Shown here in pieces: positions 7,697 through 16,004 of a stretch of DNA of 64,000 nucleotides; position 1 is the stretch's first letter; each line of letters starts with the position of its first letter. Location of the stretch: positions 36,839 through 100,838 of the forward strand of contig JAFLEH010000002.1 of assembly GCA_017301995.1 (NCBI GenBank), in the 5' to 3' direction. This DNA comes from Verrucomicrobiota bacterium (GTDB lineage Bacteria > Verrucomicrobiota > Verrucomicrobiia > Verrucomicrobiales > Akkermansiaceae). Below the pieces are notes generated by a model that was given only the letters and a program-made list of their open reading frames with translations, ran no database searches and was not told the origin of the DNA. A program made the translations under genes and the position numbers.

Positions 7697-10114
7697 ATGA
7701 AACCCGCTCTCGTTTTCCTTCTGTTAACCACCTTCCACGCCGTCGCGGCGGGGGATTCCAATTCCACGACGGTCCCCGATCTCACCAGGGGCGGCTCCAT
7801 TCCGGCGAACGCGAAAAAGGACTGGAACCTCGGCCCGACGGGGATGCGCGGGTGGATGTTTTGCGACAAGCTCGTCACCGCGGACGCGCGGCAGATTGCA
7901 ATCACCGTGGTGGACAAAGGCTCGCCCGCGGATGGCGTGCTGGCGGTGGGCGATGTGTTGTTGGGCGTGGGAGGGAAGGCGTTTTCATTCGATCCCCGCA
8001 CGGAACTGGGCCGGGCCATCACGGCGGCGGAAACCGAGACGGGCGGGGGAAAACTAACACTCACCCGGTGGCGGGCGGGCACATCGGAAGAAGTCGTGGT
8101 GAAACTGCCGGTGATGGGCGCATTCAGTGCGACGGCGCCATTCGATTGTGCCAAGTCGCGGCGCGTTTTCGAACAGGGCATCAAGGCGCTTGCGGCGCGG
8201 GTGGCTGCGCCGGACTACGCGAAGACCACCGACGGCATCCCTCGTTCTCTCAACGCGCTTGCCCTGCTCGCGAGCGGCGATGCGGCGCTCCTGCCGTTGG
8301 TGAAACGCGAGGCGCAATGGGCGGCCAACTATTCCACGGACGGCTATGCAACGTGGTATTACGGCTACGTGATGATGCTGCTCGCGGAATACACCACCGC
8401 CACGGGCGACGCGAGCGTGCTGCCCGGTTTGCGGAGGTTGGCGTTGGAGGCGGCAAAGGGTCAGAGCGCCGTGGGGTCGTGGGGACACAAGTTCGCGCTG
8501 CCGGACGGTCGCCTCAGCGGCTATGGCATGATGAACGCGCCGGGGCTACCGCTCACCATCGGGCTGGTGATGGCGCGCGACGCGGGGGTGAAAGACCCGG
8601 AAGTCGCCCGCGCCATCGAGATGAGCGCGCGGCTCATGCGCTTCTACATCGGCAAGGGTGCGGTGCCCTATGGCGACCATCCGGCGTGGACGGAAACGCA
8701 TGAGGACAATGGCAAGTGCGGCATGGCCGCGGTGCTGTTCCAGCGGCTCGGCGAGCCCAAGGGCGCGGAATATTTCACCCGCATGGCCGTGGCATCGCAC
8801 GGCGGCGAACGCGACTGCGGCCACACGGGAAATTTCTTCAACATGGTGTGGTCGCTTCCGGCGATCGGCCAAGCCGGCCCGCAGGCGACAGGCGCATGGA
8901 TGCGGGAATTCGGCGCGTGGTACCACGACCTCGCGCGGCGCTGGGACGGCGGCTTCGCGCACCAGGGGCCGCCGGAACCGGATTTTGATAGCTACCGCGG
9001 CTGGGATGCCACGGGCGCCTATCTGTTGGGCTACGCGTTACCGCTGAAAAAGATCGCTCTAACCGGCAGAGGACCCGGCGTGGCAAGACCGTTCGATGCC
9101 GCGACCGTGCGGGATCTCATCGCCGACGGACGCGGGTGGGACAACAAAGACCGTCGCGGATTCCACCAGAAACTCAGCGAAGCCGACCTGCTCGCACGTC
9201 TCGGTTCGTGGTCGCCCATCGTGCGCGAGCGCGCCGCCGCCGAACTCGCCGCGCGCCAACCCGCTCCCGTGGCCGCCATCATCGCGCTGCTGGATTCGCC
9301 GTCTCTGGACGCCCGCGTCGGCGCCTGCCATGCGCTGGAGGCGCTCCGCGGGGCTGCCGCGCCCGCCGTACCGAAGCTCCGCGCCACGCTCCAGCACCCC
9401 GACCTCTGGCTGCGCGTGAAAGCCGCCGACGCTTTGGCCGCCATCGGCAAGCCCGCGCTCGTCGCGCTGCCGGACATCCTCGACCGCATCGCCCGAACCC
9501 CGGAAAAGGACGACCCGCGCGCGATGGAGCAGCGGTATCTCTGCGGCGCGGTTTTTGAAAAAATGCTAGGCGACGCAAAGAATCTCGAAGGCGTGGATCG
9601 CGGAAAACTCCGCACCGCCATCGCGCGCGGCCTGCAAAACCAGGATGGCCATGCGCGCGGCAAGGTCAGCCGCATTTACGAACGTCTCACTTTCGAGGAG
9701 ATCAAACATTTGCTCCCCGCCATTTTCGATGCCATCGTCAAGCCCGCGCCGAGCGGCGAAATGTTCGCCGACGGCGTGCGCCTCGCCGGCCTGAAGCTGT
9801 TTGCCGAGCATCATGTCGAGGAAGGCATCGCCGCGTGCGCGGATTACGTCCTGACCCAGAACCCCTGGGCCAGTGAGGGACGCATCAAGGAAATCCTCCC
9901 CATTCTGCTTCAATATGGCTCGCACGCGCGGAGGGTCATTCCGAAACTGCGCGAAGCCGTCGATTATTTCGAAACCCGCGAGCCGGATTTCCCGAAACCG
10001 CTCAGCCTGCAAAAAGCCGCCGCCGTCCGCGAAGCCATCCGCCAAATCGAAGCCAGCCAGGACCGCCCGCCTCTCGTGCGGATGGATCCCCAGACACCCG
10101 CCAGCCGGAAATAG
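7697..10114 (+). CDS. Exported PDZ / alpha-toroid / HEAT protein (DUF6288-type)
   Basis: 805 residues with a signal peptide (MKPALVFLLLTTFHAVAAG). Domain order seen: a conserved start (PDLTRGG, LGPTGMRGW), a PDZ-like segment near residues 60-140 (VVDKGSPADGVLAVGDVLLGV), a helical barrel-like region near 150-480 with HEDNGKCGMAAVLF and HTGNFFNMVW, and C-terminal HEAT-like repeats (WSPIVRERAAAELAARQ, AAPAVPKLRATL). Family from memory: DUF6288, function unknown, frequent in Verrucomicrobia and Planctomycetes. The start is taken at the signal-peptide Met; the frame is open further upstream. A paralogue with about half of its positions identical by eye lies at 56300-58768 inside the sulfatase cluster. 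This copy stands alone between two direct repeats. Confidence 0.8.
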   Translation: MKPALVFLLLTTFHAVAAGDSNSTTVPDLTRGGSIPANAKKDWNLGPTGMRGWMFCDKLVTADARQIAITVVDKGSPADGVLAVGDVLLGVGGKAFSFDPRTELGRAITAAETETGGGKLTLTRWRAGTSEEVVVKLPVMGAFSATAPFDCAKSRRVFEQGIKALAARVAAPDYAKTTDGIPRSLNALALLASGDAALLPLVKREAQWAANYSTDGYATWYYGYVMMLLAEYTTATGDASVLPGLRRLALEAAKGQSAVGSWGHKFALPDGRLSGYGMMNAPGLPLTIGLVMARDAGVKDPEVARAIEMSARLMRFYIGKGAVPYGDHPAWTETHEDNGKCGMAAVLFQRLGEPKGAEYFTRMAVASHGGERDCGHTGNFFNMVWSLPAIGQAGPQATGAWMREFGAWYHDLARRWDGGFAHQGPPEPDFDSYRGWDATGAYLLGYALPLKKIALTGRGPGVARPFDAATVRDLIADGRGWDNKDRRGFHQKLSEADLLARLGSWSPIVRERAAAELAARQPAPVAAIIALLDSPSLDARVGACHALEALRGAAAPAVPKLRATLQHPDLWLRVKAADALAAIGKPALVALPDILDRIARTPEKDDPRAMEQRYLCGAVFEKMLGDAKNLEGVDRGKLRTAIARGLQNQDGHARGKVSRIYERLTFEEIKHLLPAIFDAIVKPAPSGEMFADGVRLAGLKLFAEHHVEEGIAACADYVLTQNPWASEGRIKEILPILLQYGSHARRVIPKLREAVDYFETREPDFPKPLSLQKAAAVREAIRQIEASQDRPPLVRMDPQTPASRK

Positions 10115-10163
10115 TCCGCCGCCAAGCCACCACGGTTATCGCGGATGGGCATGAGCATACTCC

Positions 10164-10356
10164 GTAGCCGCGCTCGTGATAGCGTGGCCGCCCAGGCTCC
10201 CGCTTGCCTCTCCCGGCCACCTTCTCACGAAGGCGGCTACGTTCATCTTCCCCAATAACCAACAACAAATAACCAATAACCACATCCCCCCTTGACGTTC
10301 CGCCCCGGAACCGCTAGAAACCCGTCCATGAACCCGGCGCAACCCGCACGTTCCCA
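10164..10356 (+). repeat. REP-pair plus promoter block, copy B
   Basis: Second copy of the block at 6909-7099, same orientation. The inverted pair spans 10164-10240 and is again bounded by GTAGCCGC and GCGGCTAC, with CGCT-CGTGAT-AGCG and CTTCTCACGAAG hairpin arms. The middle differs more than the arms, as expected if the stems are selected or copied. The downstream promoter-like block and ATGAACCCGGC are kept. Together the two copies flank the 7164 ORF and the DUF6288-type gene as direct repeats about 3.25 kb apart. Confidence 0.85.
10292..10328 (+). promoter_or_regulatory. Sigma70-like promoter in repeat copy B, apparently leaderless
   Basis: TTGACG at 10292-10297, a 17-bp spacer, TAGAAA at 10315-10320, and ATG at 10328, 7 bp beyond the -10. 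Spacing is identical to copy A although spacer bases differ, which suggests that the promoter geometry is constrained. Confidence 0.5.
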
Positions 10357-10474
10357 TCCCACCCGCCCGCGCGAACCCGGCGGCATGACAACCGCCTGCC
10401 ATCCCGCATCATGCGCGTGTTGGTTCGGGTGCCAGTGTCATTGCTCGCCCAACTTCGTAGCAAGCTCGCCATGA
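10328..10474 (+). pseudogene. Possible gene-start remnant or short Cys-rich peptide
   Basis: The ATG that follows the copy-B promoter opens a 48-codon frame (MNPAQPARS...). Copy A has the same first codons but stops after ten. The frame turns Cys-rich near its end (CHPASCACWFGCQCHC), which does not look like a folded domain. I read both as duplicated promoter plus first codons of some other gene whose intact copy lies elsewhere. A real leaderless peptide cannot be excluded. Confidence 0.25.
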
Positions 10475-10519
10475 GTCGGCAGTCGTCAGCATTCGGCACA
10501 CACAGAAGTACTTGATCCG

Positions 10520-10873
10520 ATGGCACAGTGGGTTGGACAGTTTACCGGACACACGCACGCAACCAAGGTCGCTGACCGTGAGGAGATCTTGCGAGAAGCC
10601 ATATCGCAGTGTTTGCCTGCCGACTCCGGTGCTGTCGCGCCACCTCGTCTGGCTTCTTTGGCACAGCGGGTTATCGATGCGCGGCTCAAGTACATGAGAG
10701 CGCAGTTATCCGATCTCCGTGAGCCGCGATCAGGGGCGATGCCACTCCAGCAGATTGACAGGATGGAGCATCGGATTAAAGAACTGGAGTCTGAAGGCAT
10801 TCCAGGCACACTTCGCGAGTTCCGTTGTCCCGAGCACATCATCGAGTCCATTTTATCCTCATCCCAGCCATGA
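10520..10873 (+). CDS. Small hypothetical protein
   Basis: 117 residues, predicted soluble and mostly helical, with no signal peptide. The N-terminus (GQFTGHTHATKVADREEILREAI) resembles small unassigned proteins I have seen in Planctomycetes and Verrucomicrobia, but I know no function. A central charged helix (RMEHRIKELESEG) could be a short coiled coil. Composition and codon use look coding, and no competing frame is better. The next gene on the same strand begins 113 bp later. Confidence 0.55.
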   Translation: MAQWVGQFTGHTHATKVADREEILREAISQCLPADSGAVAPPRLASLAQRVIDARLKYMRAQLSDLREPRSGAMPLQQIDRMEHRIKELESEGIPGTLREFRCPEHIIESILSSSQP

Positions 10874-10986
10874 AGCGGCACGACGATCAATCCAAGACCT
10901 AACAAGTCATGCGTTTCAACCGCCAATCAGCTTTCCAATTGCGTTTCAATCCCGCCGCGATGAAGCGGTAACACCCTATCAAAAAG

Positions 10987-11514
10987 ATGCGCCCGATACC
11001 ACCGAGCATGGATGCGGAGCTTGCCGAATGGAACGGCGGAAGTGGCATCGGCCTCAGGCCGTGGACTTCGTGTTCCGGCACGTTCCGACTGGCTGTCGGC
11101 TATGCCGAGTATTTCTGGCCCGAGTTCGATGTGGTCGAAGGCTACATCGTGCGTTCGGGAACCACTCCGGAATGCGTGAGGTTGTGGGAGGAAACCACGG
11201 GCGGAGACCGCCGGTCGGCCGAGGCCACAATGAACCACATGCATCTGATCGACATCAATTACCACGATCACGGCAACCTCGCGGCGGACATCCTTGTGCG
11301 CCTCGGATCCGTGCTTGCGGAGATCCACGAGGCAAAGCTGCGGTGGCAGTTCCCGGACCGGCCCTGCACCGTGAGATTCTTCATTCCTGAGGATCCCACG
11401 CAGTTCGACGGATACCAGATCACCTTTTGGCAGAAGGCCCATGAAACAGCGGCCGGCGGGCAGATTACGGATGCCATCCGCCCCCAAGCCACGCAGCAGC
11501 CAGACCACCCCTAA
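10987..11514 (+). CDS. Hypothetical protein
   Basis: 175 residues; family not recognised. Protein-like sequence runs from GIGLRPWTSCSGTFRLAVGY through EYFWPEFDVVEGYIV and HMHLIDINYHDHGN to RWQFPDRPCTVRFFIP. It is rich in aromatic residues and soluble, without signal peptide or membrane segment. Position 11008 (MDAELAEWNGG) is an alternative start. The last about 20 residues (GGQITDAIRPQATQQPDHP) look unstructured. The stop codon TAA at 11512-11514 is 32 bp before the next gene's ATG, so the two may be transcribed together. Confidence 0.65.
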   Translation: MRPIPPSMDAELAEWNGGSGIGLRPWTSCSGTFRLAVGYAEYFWPEFDVVEGYIVRSGTTPECVRLWEETTGGDRRSAEATMNHMHLIDINYHDHGNLAADILVRLGSVLAEIHEAKLRWQFPDRPCTVRFFIPEDPTQFDGYQITFWQKAHETAAGGQITDAIRPQATQQPDHP

Positions 11515-11546
11515 CCAATCGCGGGCGGCGCCAACGCTCGAATGTT

Positions 11547-12005
11547 ATGGAAAATGGAATGATCCGAATCATCCCCCTGTTTGTCATGGCCGGAACCCTG
11601 GGCGCGTGCCACGATCCGGGTCCCGCCGCCGCTCCAGAGGCGGCGCTCACCATTGATGTGCCGACCCACATGACCTCCGTGGCCGATGCCTTGATCGAGA
11701 AAGCCGTGGCGAACCGCTACGATCTCCGGCGGTTCCGTCGGGAACTGGAACGCGAACTCGGCAGATTATACTCCGAGCGACGAATCGACTCCCGGAGTCT
11801 TCCCAGAAGCGATCTGGAACGTGGCGGATGGAAGGGTGAGACGATTTATCATTTCGGGTTGGATGCTTGTGTCGAGTGCATGGTGTATGTCAATCGGGAT
11901 GGAATCATCGTCGGTCCCTGTAGGGCCGGGCGCGACAGCCGCGACAAGGATTCCCTAACGGATGCGCGGGGTCTGATTTCCTCCACGATCTCGATTCAAT
12001 GGTAA
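11547..12005 (+). CDS. Hypothetical lipoprotein
   Basis: 152 residues. The start region MENGMIRIIPLFVMAGTLGA followed by C gives a type II signal with lipobox LGAC; a start at the second Met (11559) would give a more typical signal length. The mature part is charged and helical (VADALIEKAVANRYDLRRF, RRELERELGRLYSERRI) and ends with a small domain containing DACVECMVYVNRDGIIVGPC, four Cys in all after the lipobox. I know no function. It is the last of three small same-strand genes, followed by about 640 bp without a gene. Confidence 0.6.
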   Translation: MENGMIRIIPLFVMAGTLGACHDPGPAAAPEAALTIDVPTHMTSVADALIEKAVANRYDLRRFRRELERELGRLYSERRIDSRSLPRSDLERGGWKGETIYHFGLDACVECMVYVNRDGIIVGPCRAGRDSRDKDSLTDARGLISSTISIQW

Positions 12006-12645
12006 TTCAGCAGGGGTTGGGCGGGGGCAGGGGAATCCATCTTGAGCACGATCCGAAACCCGAGGCGGAAACCGGCGCTCGACATCCCGCCCCCGATCCC
12101 GAGCCGAAGTCGGAAAGCGGGATCAACCGCTGAGTTCCGCTGAATGGAGACTGCAAAAATCAAAGGGAACCCGATTCACCCTACGGTGTTGCCTTTCCGA
12201 TCAAAGAACACCCAGCGCTTCAGCGGTAATCCAGGTTTCCAAACCACCTTGAACTTCAGGCATCCTGATCCGGTCGGAAGGTGATTTGGCACAGTTTGCG
12301 GCGATAGCCATGTTGATGAAAGGTGTTTTCTTTCCGGTTTCTGGATTCTGGTATCTGGCTTCTTGGCCCGATTATGCCAAACCATTTTCCGGCCTGCAAA
12401 CGCAGTGGAGCGGAAAACTAGGCCCCGGATCAGGATCTCTGAACTTCGGATTTTGGGGTAGATCGGGGGGGCGGGCGCTCCGCCAGGCGCTTCCCTCCCG
12501 TCCGGGGCGGCCATGCGGAGCGCCGGCTATCGCCGGAATCGGGGGAAATCCGGAAAAATACGGAAAAGTTCTTCCGATTGCTTAAAGATGCTTGCCAAGG
12601 GGGGGGATTCCGGCCACCCTCCGGCATCCCGTTACCGCCAAATCT
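12006..12645. other. Gene-free spacer before dnaN
   Basis: I find no convincing gene, tRNA or riboswitch here. Open frames on both strands give low-complexity or proline/arginine-rich translations. The stretch near 12325-12400 (TCTGGATTCTGGTATCTGGC) resembles degenerate intergenic text seen in reverse near 6855-6885. No cluster of DnaA boxes is visible although dnaN follows. Confidence 0.5.
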
Positions 12646-13743
12646 ATGAAGTTCCGCATTTCCAAGGAAGCATTTCTCGACGGCCTCCAAAAGGTCCAGA
12701 GCGTCGTAAGTTCGCGCACCACGCTGCCGATCCTTTCCAATGTTCTGATTGTGGCGCGTGACGGTCGTATCCGGTTTACAACCACCGATTTGGACGTGGG
12801 CATCACCGGTTCGGTCGAGGCGCAGATCGACAAGGAAGGAGCCACCACCCTGCCGGCCAAGAAGCTGGTCAGCGTGGTCCGGGAGCTTCCCACCAGCGAA
12901 ATCGAGGTGTCGGTTGACAGCAAGAACCATGCGTCGATCCGCAGCGGTCCGTCGTTTTTCAAGATTATCGGCCTGGGCGAGGCGGAGTTTCCGCCGCTGC
13001 CGAATTTCCAGGACGCCAAGCAGTTCCGCATCCCGCAGGCGATCCTGCGCGACGGCCTGCGCAAGACGTCCTACGCCATTTCCACCGACGAAACCCGCTA
13101 CGTGCTCAACGGGATCTTCGCCTCGTTCCGCGATGGGAAACTGACCCTCGTCGCCACCGACGGACGTCGTCTGGCGATGGTCGATAGCGACCTCGAATTC
13201 CCCGCATCCCACGAAACGGACGTGATCATCCCGACCAAGGCGGTGCAGGAACTCCAACGCCTGCTGGGCGATGCCGGAGAGATGACCGTAAGCCTCACCG
13301 CCAACCAGATTTCCTTCGCCATCGGCGACACGCTGCTGGTGTCCAAGCTGATCGACGGAAACTACCCGAATTACCGCCAGGTGATCCCCGGCGACGCCAT
13401 CGAACGCGTGGTCATCTCCCGCGAGGCGCTGCTGGAAACCACCCGCCGCGTTTCGTTGCTGTCGTCCGACAAATCGAACTCGATCAAGCTGGTCTTCAAC
13501 GAAAACCAGATCGAAATCACCGCCAACACCCCGGACGTCGGCGAGGCCCAGGAAACGCTCGACGTCATCTATCAGGGCAAGCAGATGCAGATCGCGTTCA
13601 ACCCGGAATTCCTCCAGGCGCCGCTCCGCGCGCTGGAAACCGACGATGTCTATCTGGATCTCATCGACGAGATGAGCCCCGGGGTTCTGCGCATCGAGGG
13701 CACGTTCCTCTATGTGCTCATGCCGATGCGCGTGACGCATTGA
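12646..13743 (+). CDS. dnaN: DNA polymerase III beta subunit (sliding clamp)
   Basis: 365 residues, normal for the family. The three clamp domains are recognisable: domain 1 from MKFRISKEAFLDGLQKVQSVV with RTTLPILSNVLI, domain 2 with TSYAISTDETRYVLNGI and LVATDGRRLAM, domain 3 ending in the conserved LYVLMPMR. It forms the processivity ring of the replicase and a docking site for repair proteins. The start is the first Met that matches the family; the frame is open 54 bases upstream. It is not next to dnaA, gyrB or recF, so it is separated from the classical origin cluster. The downstream neighbour is a phosphohexomutase. Confidence 0.96.
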   Translation: MKFRISKEAFLDGLQKVQSVVSSRTTLPILSNVLIVARDGRIRFTTTDLDVGITGSVEAQIDKEGATTLPAKKLVSVVRELPTSEIEVSVDSKNHASIRSGPSFFKIIGLGEAEFPPLPNFQDAKQFRIPQAILRDGLRKTSYAISTDETRYVLNGIFASFRDGKLTLVATDGRRLAMVDSDLEFPASHETDVIIPTKAVQELQRLLGDAGEMTVSLTANQISFAIGDTLLVSKLIDGNYPNYRQVIPGDAIERVVISREALLETTRRVSLLSSDKSNSIKLVFNENQIEITANTPDVGEAQETLDVIYQGKQMQIAFNPEFLQAPLRALETDDVYLDLIDEMSPGVLRIEGTFLYVLMPMRVTH

Positions 13744-13789
13744 CGCGCCGATCCGCGGGCGGACTTGAAGCACGGGGCATCCGTGGGGG

Positions 13790-13825
13790 AAAACCGCGAA
13801 TGAACGCGAATGGACTCGAATATGG
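13790..13825 (+). repeat. Dispersed 36-bp intergenic repeat, copy 2
   Basis: Starts AAAACCGCGAATGAACG and matches the reverse of 5431-5466 with a few mismatches. It lies in the 318-bp gap between dnaN and the phosphohexomutase; I see no other element in that gap. Confidence 0.5.
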
Positions 13826-14061
13826 AATTGGAAATAATGCGTTCTGACGGCTGGCCCGTTCACCTGATGGGTTGACCATCCAATCCTAGGGAATCATTGG
13901 AAATTCGCGTCAATTGGCGTCCAATCGCGGTTTCATCTTCCCTTCCAGGCTTATTGCAAATCAACGGGTTCCGGTTTCCCGGAAATCCGCCGAGGGTGGT
14001 GATTGGGATTGTTGATCCCGGTGTTGCCAAACCCGGAAAAACGCATAGGATCGCGTCCGCG

Positions 14062-15996
14062 ATGATGCAACTCCACGATATGCTAACCACCGCGGCGGCC
14101 GATGGCCGCCTGCTGCCGTCCGCCCTTCAAAACATCGAGTCCCTGCTGGCCGGGACCGCCACCGACCTCGCGGAGCGGGTCGTCGGCGAATTGGCCGAAG
14201 GCGGACACTGGGACGAGTTGAACGACCGGTTTTTCAAACAGCTCGCGTTTGGCACCGGCGGCTTGCGCGGGCGGACGGTCGGGCGCGTGGTGACCACCGC
14301 CGAGCGGGGAGCGGGCGGTCCCGACGGCCGGCCGGAGTGGCCGTGCGTGGGAACCGCCTCGATGAACCACTACAACGTCAGCCGGGCGGTCAGGGGATTG
14401 ATCGCCTACGCCAAACGCCATGTCGGGGGCACCCGGCGCCCGGTGCTGGTGTTCGCGCACGACACGAGGCATTTCTCGCGGGATTTCGCGGAGTTTTGCG
14501 CCAAAGTGTGCGCGGATCTCGGCTGCGACGCCTATCTGTTCGAGGGGCCGCGTTCCACGCCGCAGCTTTCGTTCGCGGTGCGCGAACTGCGCGCCGACGC
14601 CGGTGTCGTTCTAACCGCCAGCCACAATCCGCCGCACGACAACGGGTTCAAGGCTTACTTCGACGACGGCGCGCAGATTGTCGAGCCGCACGCCTCGGCG
14701 ATCGTGGCGGAGGTCAACGCGATTTCCAGCGAGCGCTACGAACCGCTGCCGGAGAGCGAACGCGGGACCGTTAGAATGTTGGGCGCGGAAATGGACGCCC
14801 GCTACACCGAACTGCTCAAGACCCTGCTGCTGCGGCCGGAATTGTTGGAGGGAGCCGAGACGAAGATCGTTTTCACCAACCTCCACGGCACCGGCGGGCA
14901 CATCAACGTGCCGATGCTGCGCGGGTTCGGGTTCGATGTGCTGACCGTGCCGGAGCAGGACGTGCAGGACGGACGTTTTCCAACCGTCGAGTCTCCGAAC
15001 CCGGAAAACGCGCCGGCGCTCAGGATGGGCATCGAACTGGCGGAAAAAAGCGGCGCGGAAATCGTGATCGGCACCGATCCCGACGCCGACCGGATGGGCG
15101 TGGCGGTGCGCGACGGGTCCGGCCGGATGGTTCTTCTAACCGGAAACCAGATCGGTTCGCTGATGGCGTGGTATCGCCTCAAAACCTGCTTCGAAAAAGG
15201 CTGGCTGACCGATGCCAACCGCAGCCGCGCGGTGCTGGTGAAGACCTACGTCACCACCGAACTGCAGCGGGCCATCGCCGACGGGTTCGGCGTGAGCCTG
15301 GCGGATACTCTAACCGGATTCAAATACATCGCGGAAAAACTGCGGAAATACGAGATGGCGATACCGGCGGACAAGAAGGGCGACTACCGGTCGCTCGATC
15401 AGGCCGCCACGCGGGCGTTGCGGCTGGAATACTCGCGGTTTTTCGTGTTCGGCGGCGAGGAAAGCTACGGCTATCTGGGCAGCGACGCGGTGCGTGACAA
15501 GGATGCCAACGGCGCGACGCTGATGTTCGCCGAAGTGGCCGCCTACGCGAAATCGCAGGGCGTGACCTTGCCGGAGCTTCTGGACTCGATCTATCGGGAA
15601 TACGGTTACTATCTGGAGCGCGGGCACTCGATGGTGATGGAAGGGGCCGACGGCGCGGCGAAGATCCAGGCGCTGGCCGGATCGTATGCCGCCAATCCGC
15701 CTGCCGAGGTGGATGGCTCCGCGGTGACCCGCATCCGGGACTTCGCCAAGCAGGACATCTACGATCAGGAAGGCGATTTGCTGCCGAAGGAGAAAATGCT
15801 CTTTGTGGATCTCGCGGACGGCCGCTCGTTCGCGGTTAGGCCGTCGGGCACCGAGCCGAAGATCAAATACTATTTGTTTTCCAAATCCGATGCGGGTGGC
15901 GATCTCGTCGCGACCAAGGCCGCCGTGGCGGCGGGCTTGGATCGCCTGTGGGCGTGGATTGGCAGCGATGCCGCGGCACGGATGGCGGTAGCTTGA
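14062..15996 (+). CDS. Phosphoglucomutase / phosphomannomutase family protein
   Basis: 644 residues; alpha-D-phosphohexomutase superfamily, long PgcA/PGM2-like branch. The active-site phosphoserine is in LTASHNPPHDNGFKAYF (S187), the Mg2+ loop is GTDPDADRMGVAV, the sugar-binding loop is GGEESYGYLGSD, and the phosphate-binding loop near the end is RPSGTEPKIKYYLF. It interconverts hexose 1- and 6-phosphates for glycogen and cell-wall precursors; substrate preference (Glc or Man) cannot be read by eye. The start MMQLHDMLT was chosen because the extension upstream to 13897 is unrelated to the family. mutY follows 8 bp later on the same strand. All four CTA codons I found are followed by ACC. Confidence 0.92.
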   Translation: MMQLHDMLTTAAADGRLLPSALQNIESLLAGTATDLAERVVGELAEGGHWDELNDRFFKQLAFGTGGLRGRTVGRVVTTAERGAGGPDGRPEWPCVGTASMNHYNVSRAVRGLIAYAKRHVGGTRRPVLVFAHDTRHFSRDFAEFCAKVCADLGCDAYLFEGPRSTPQLSFAVRELRADAGVVLTASHNPPHDNGFKAYFDDGAQIVEPHASAIVAEVNAISSERYEPLPESERGTVRMLGAEMDARYTELLKTLLLRPELLEGAETKIVFTNLHGTGGHINVPMLRGFGFDVLTVPEQDVQDGRFPTVESPNPENAPALRMGIELAEKSGAEIVIGTDPDADRMGVAVRDGSGRMVLLTGNQIGSLMAWYRLKTCFEKGWLTDANRSRAVLVKTYVTTELQRAIADGFGVSLADTLTGFKYIAEKLRKYEMAIPADKKGDYRSLDQAATRALRLEYSRFFVFGGEESYGYLGSDAVRDKDANGATLMFAEVAAYAKSQGVTLPELLDSIYREYGYYLERGHSMVMEGADGAAKIQALAGSYAANPPAEVDGSAVTRIRDFAKQDIYDQEGDLLPKEKMLFVDLADGRSFAVRPSGTEPKIKYYLFSKSDAGGDLVATKAAVAAGLDRLWAWIGSDAAARMAVA

Positions 15997-16004
15997 TAGG
16001 GATC

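Noticed and set aside
11505..11555. attC-like site between two small genes (CCTAAC ... GTTATGG with the next ATG at the junction), suggesting integron cassettes
   Set aside because: The candidate is only about 42 bp, the inner arms pair poorly, the core does not match GTTRRRY, and no integrase or second convincing site is in the window.
13897..14061. N-terminal extension of the phosphohexomutase
   Set aside because: Not similar to the family and includes spacer-type sequence; the Met at 14062 gives a normal start.
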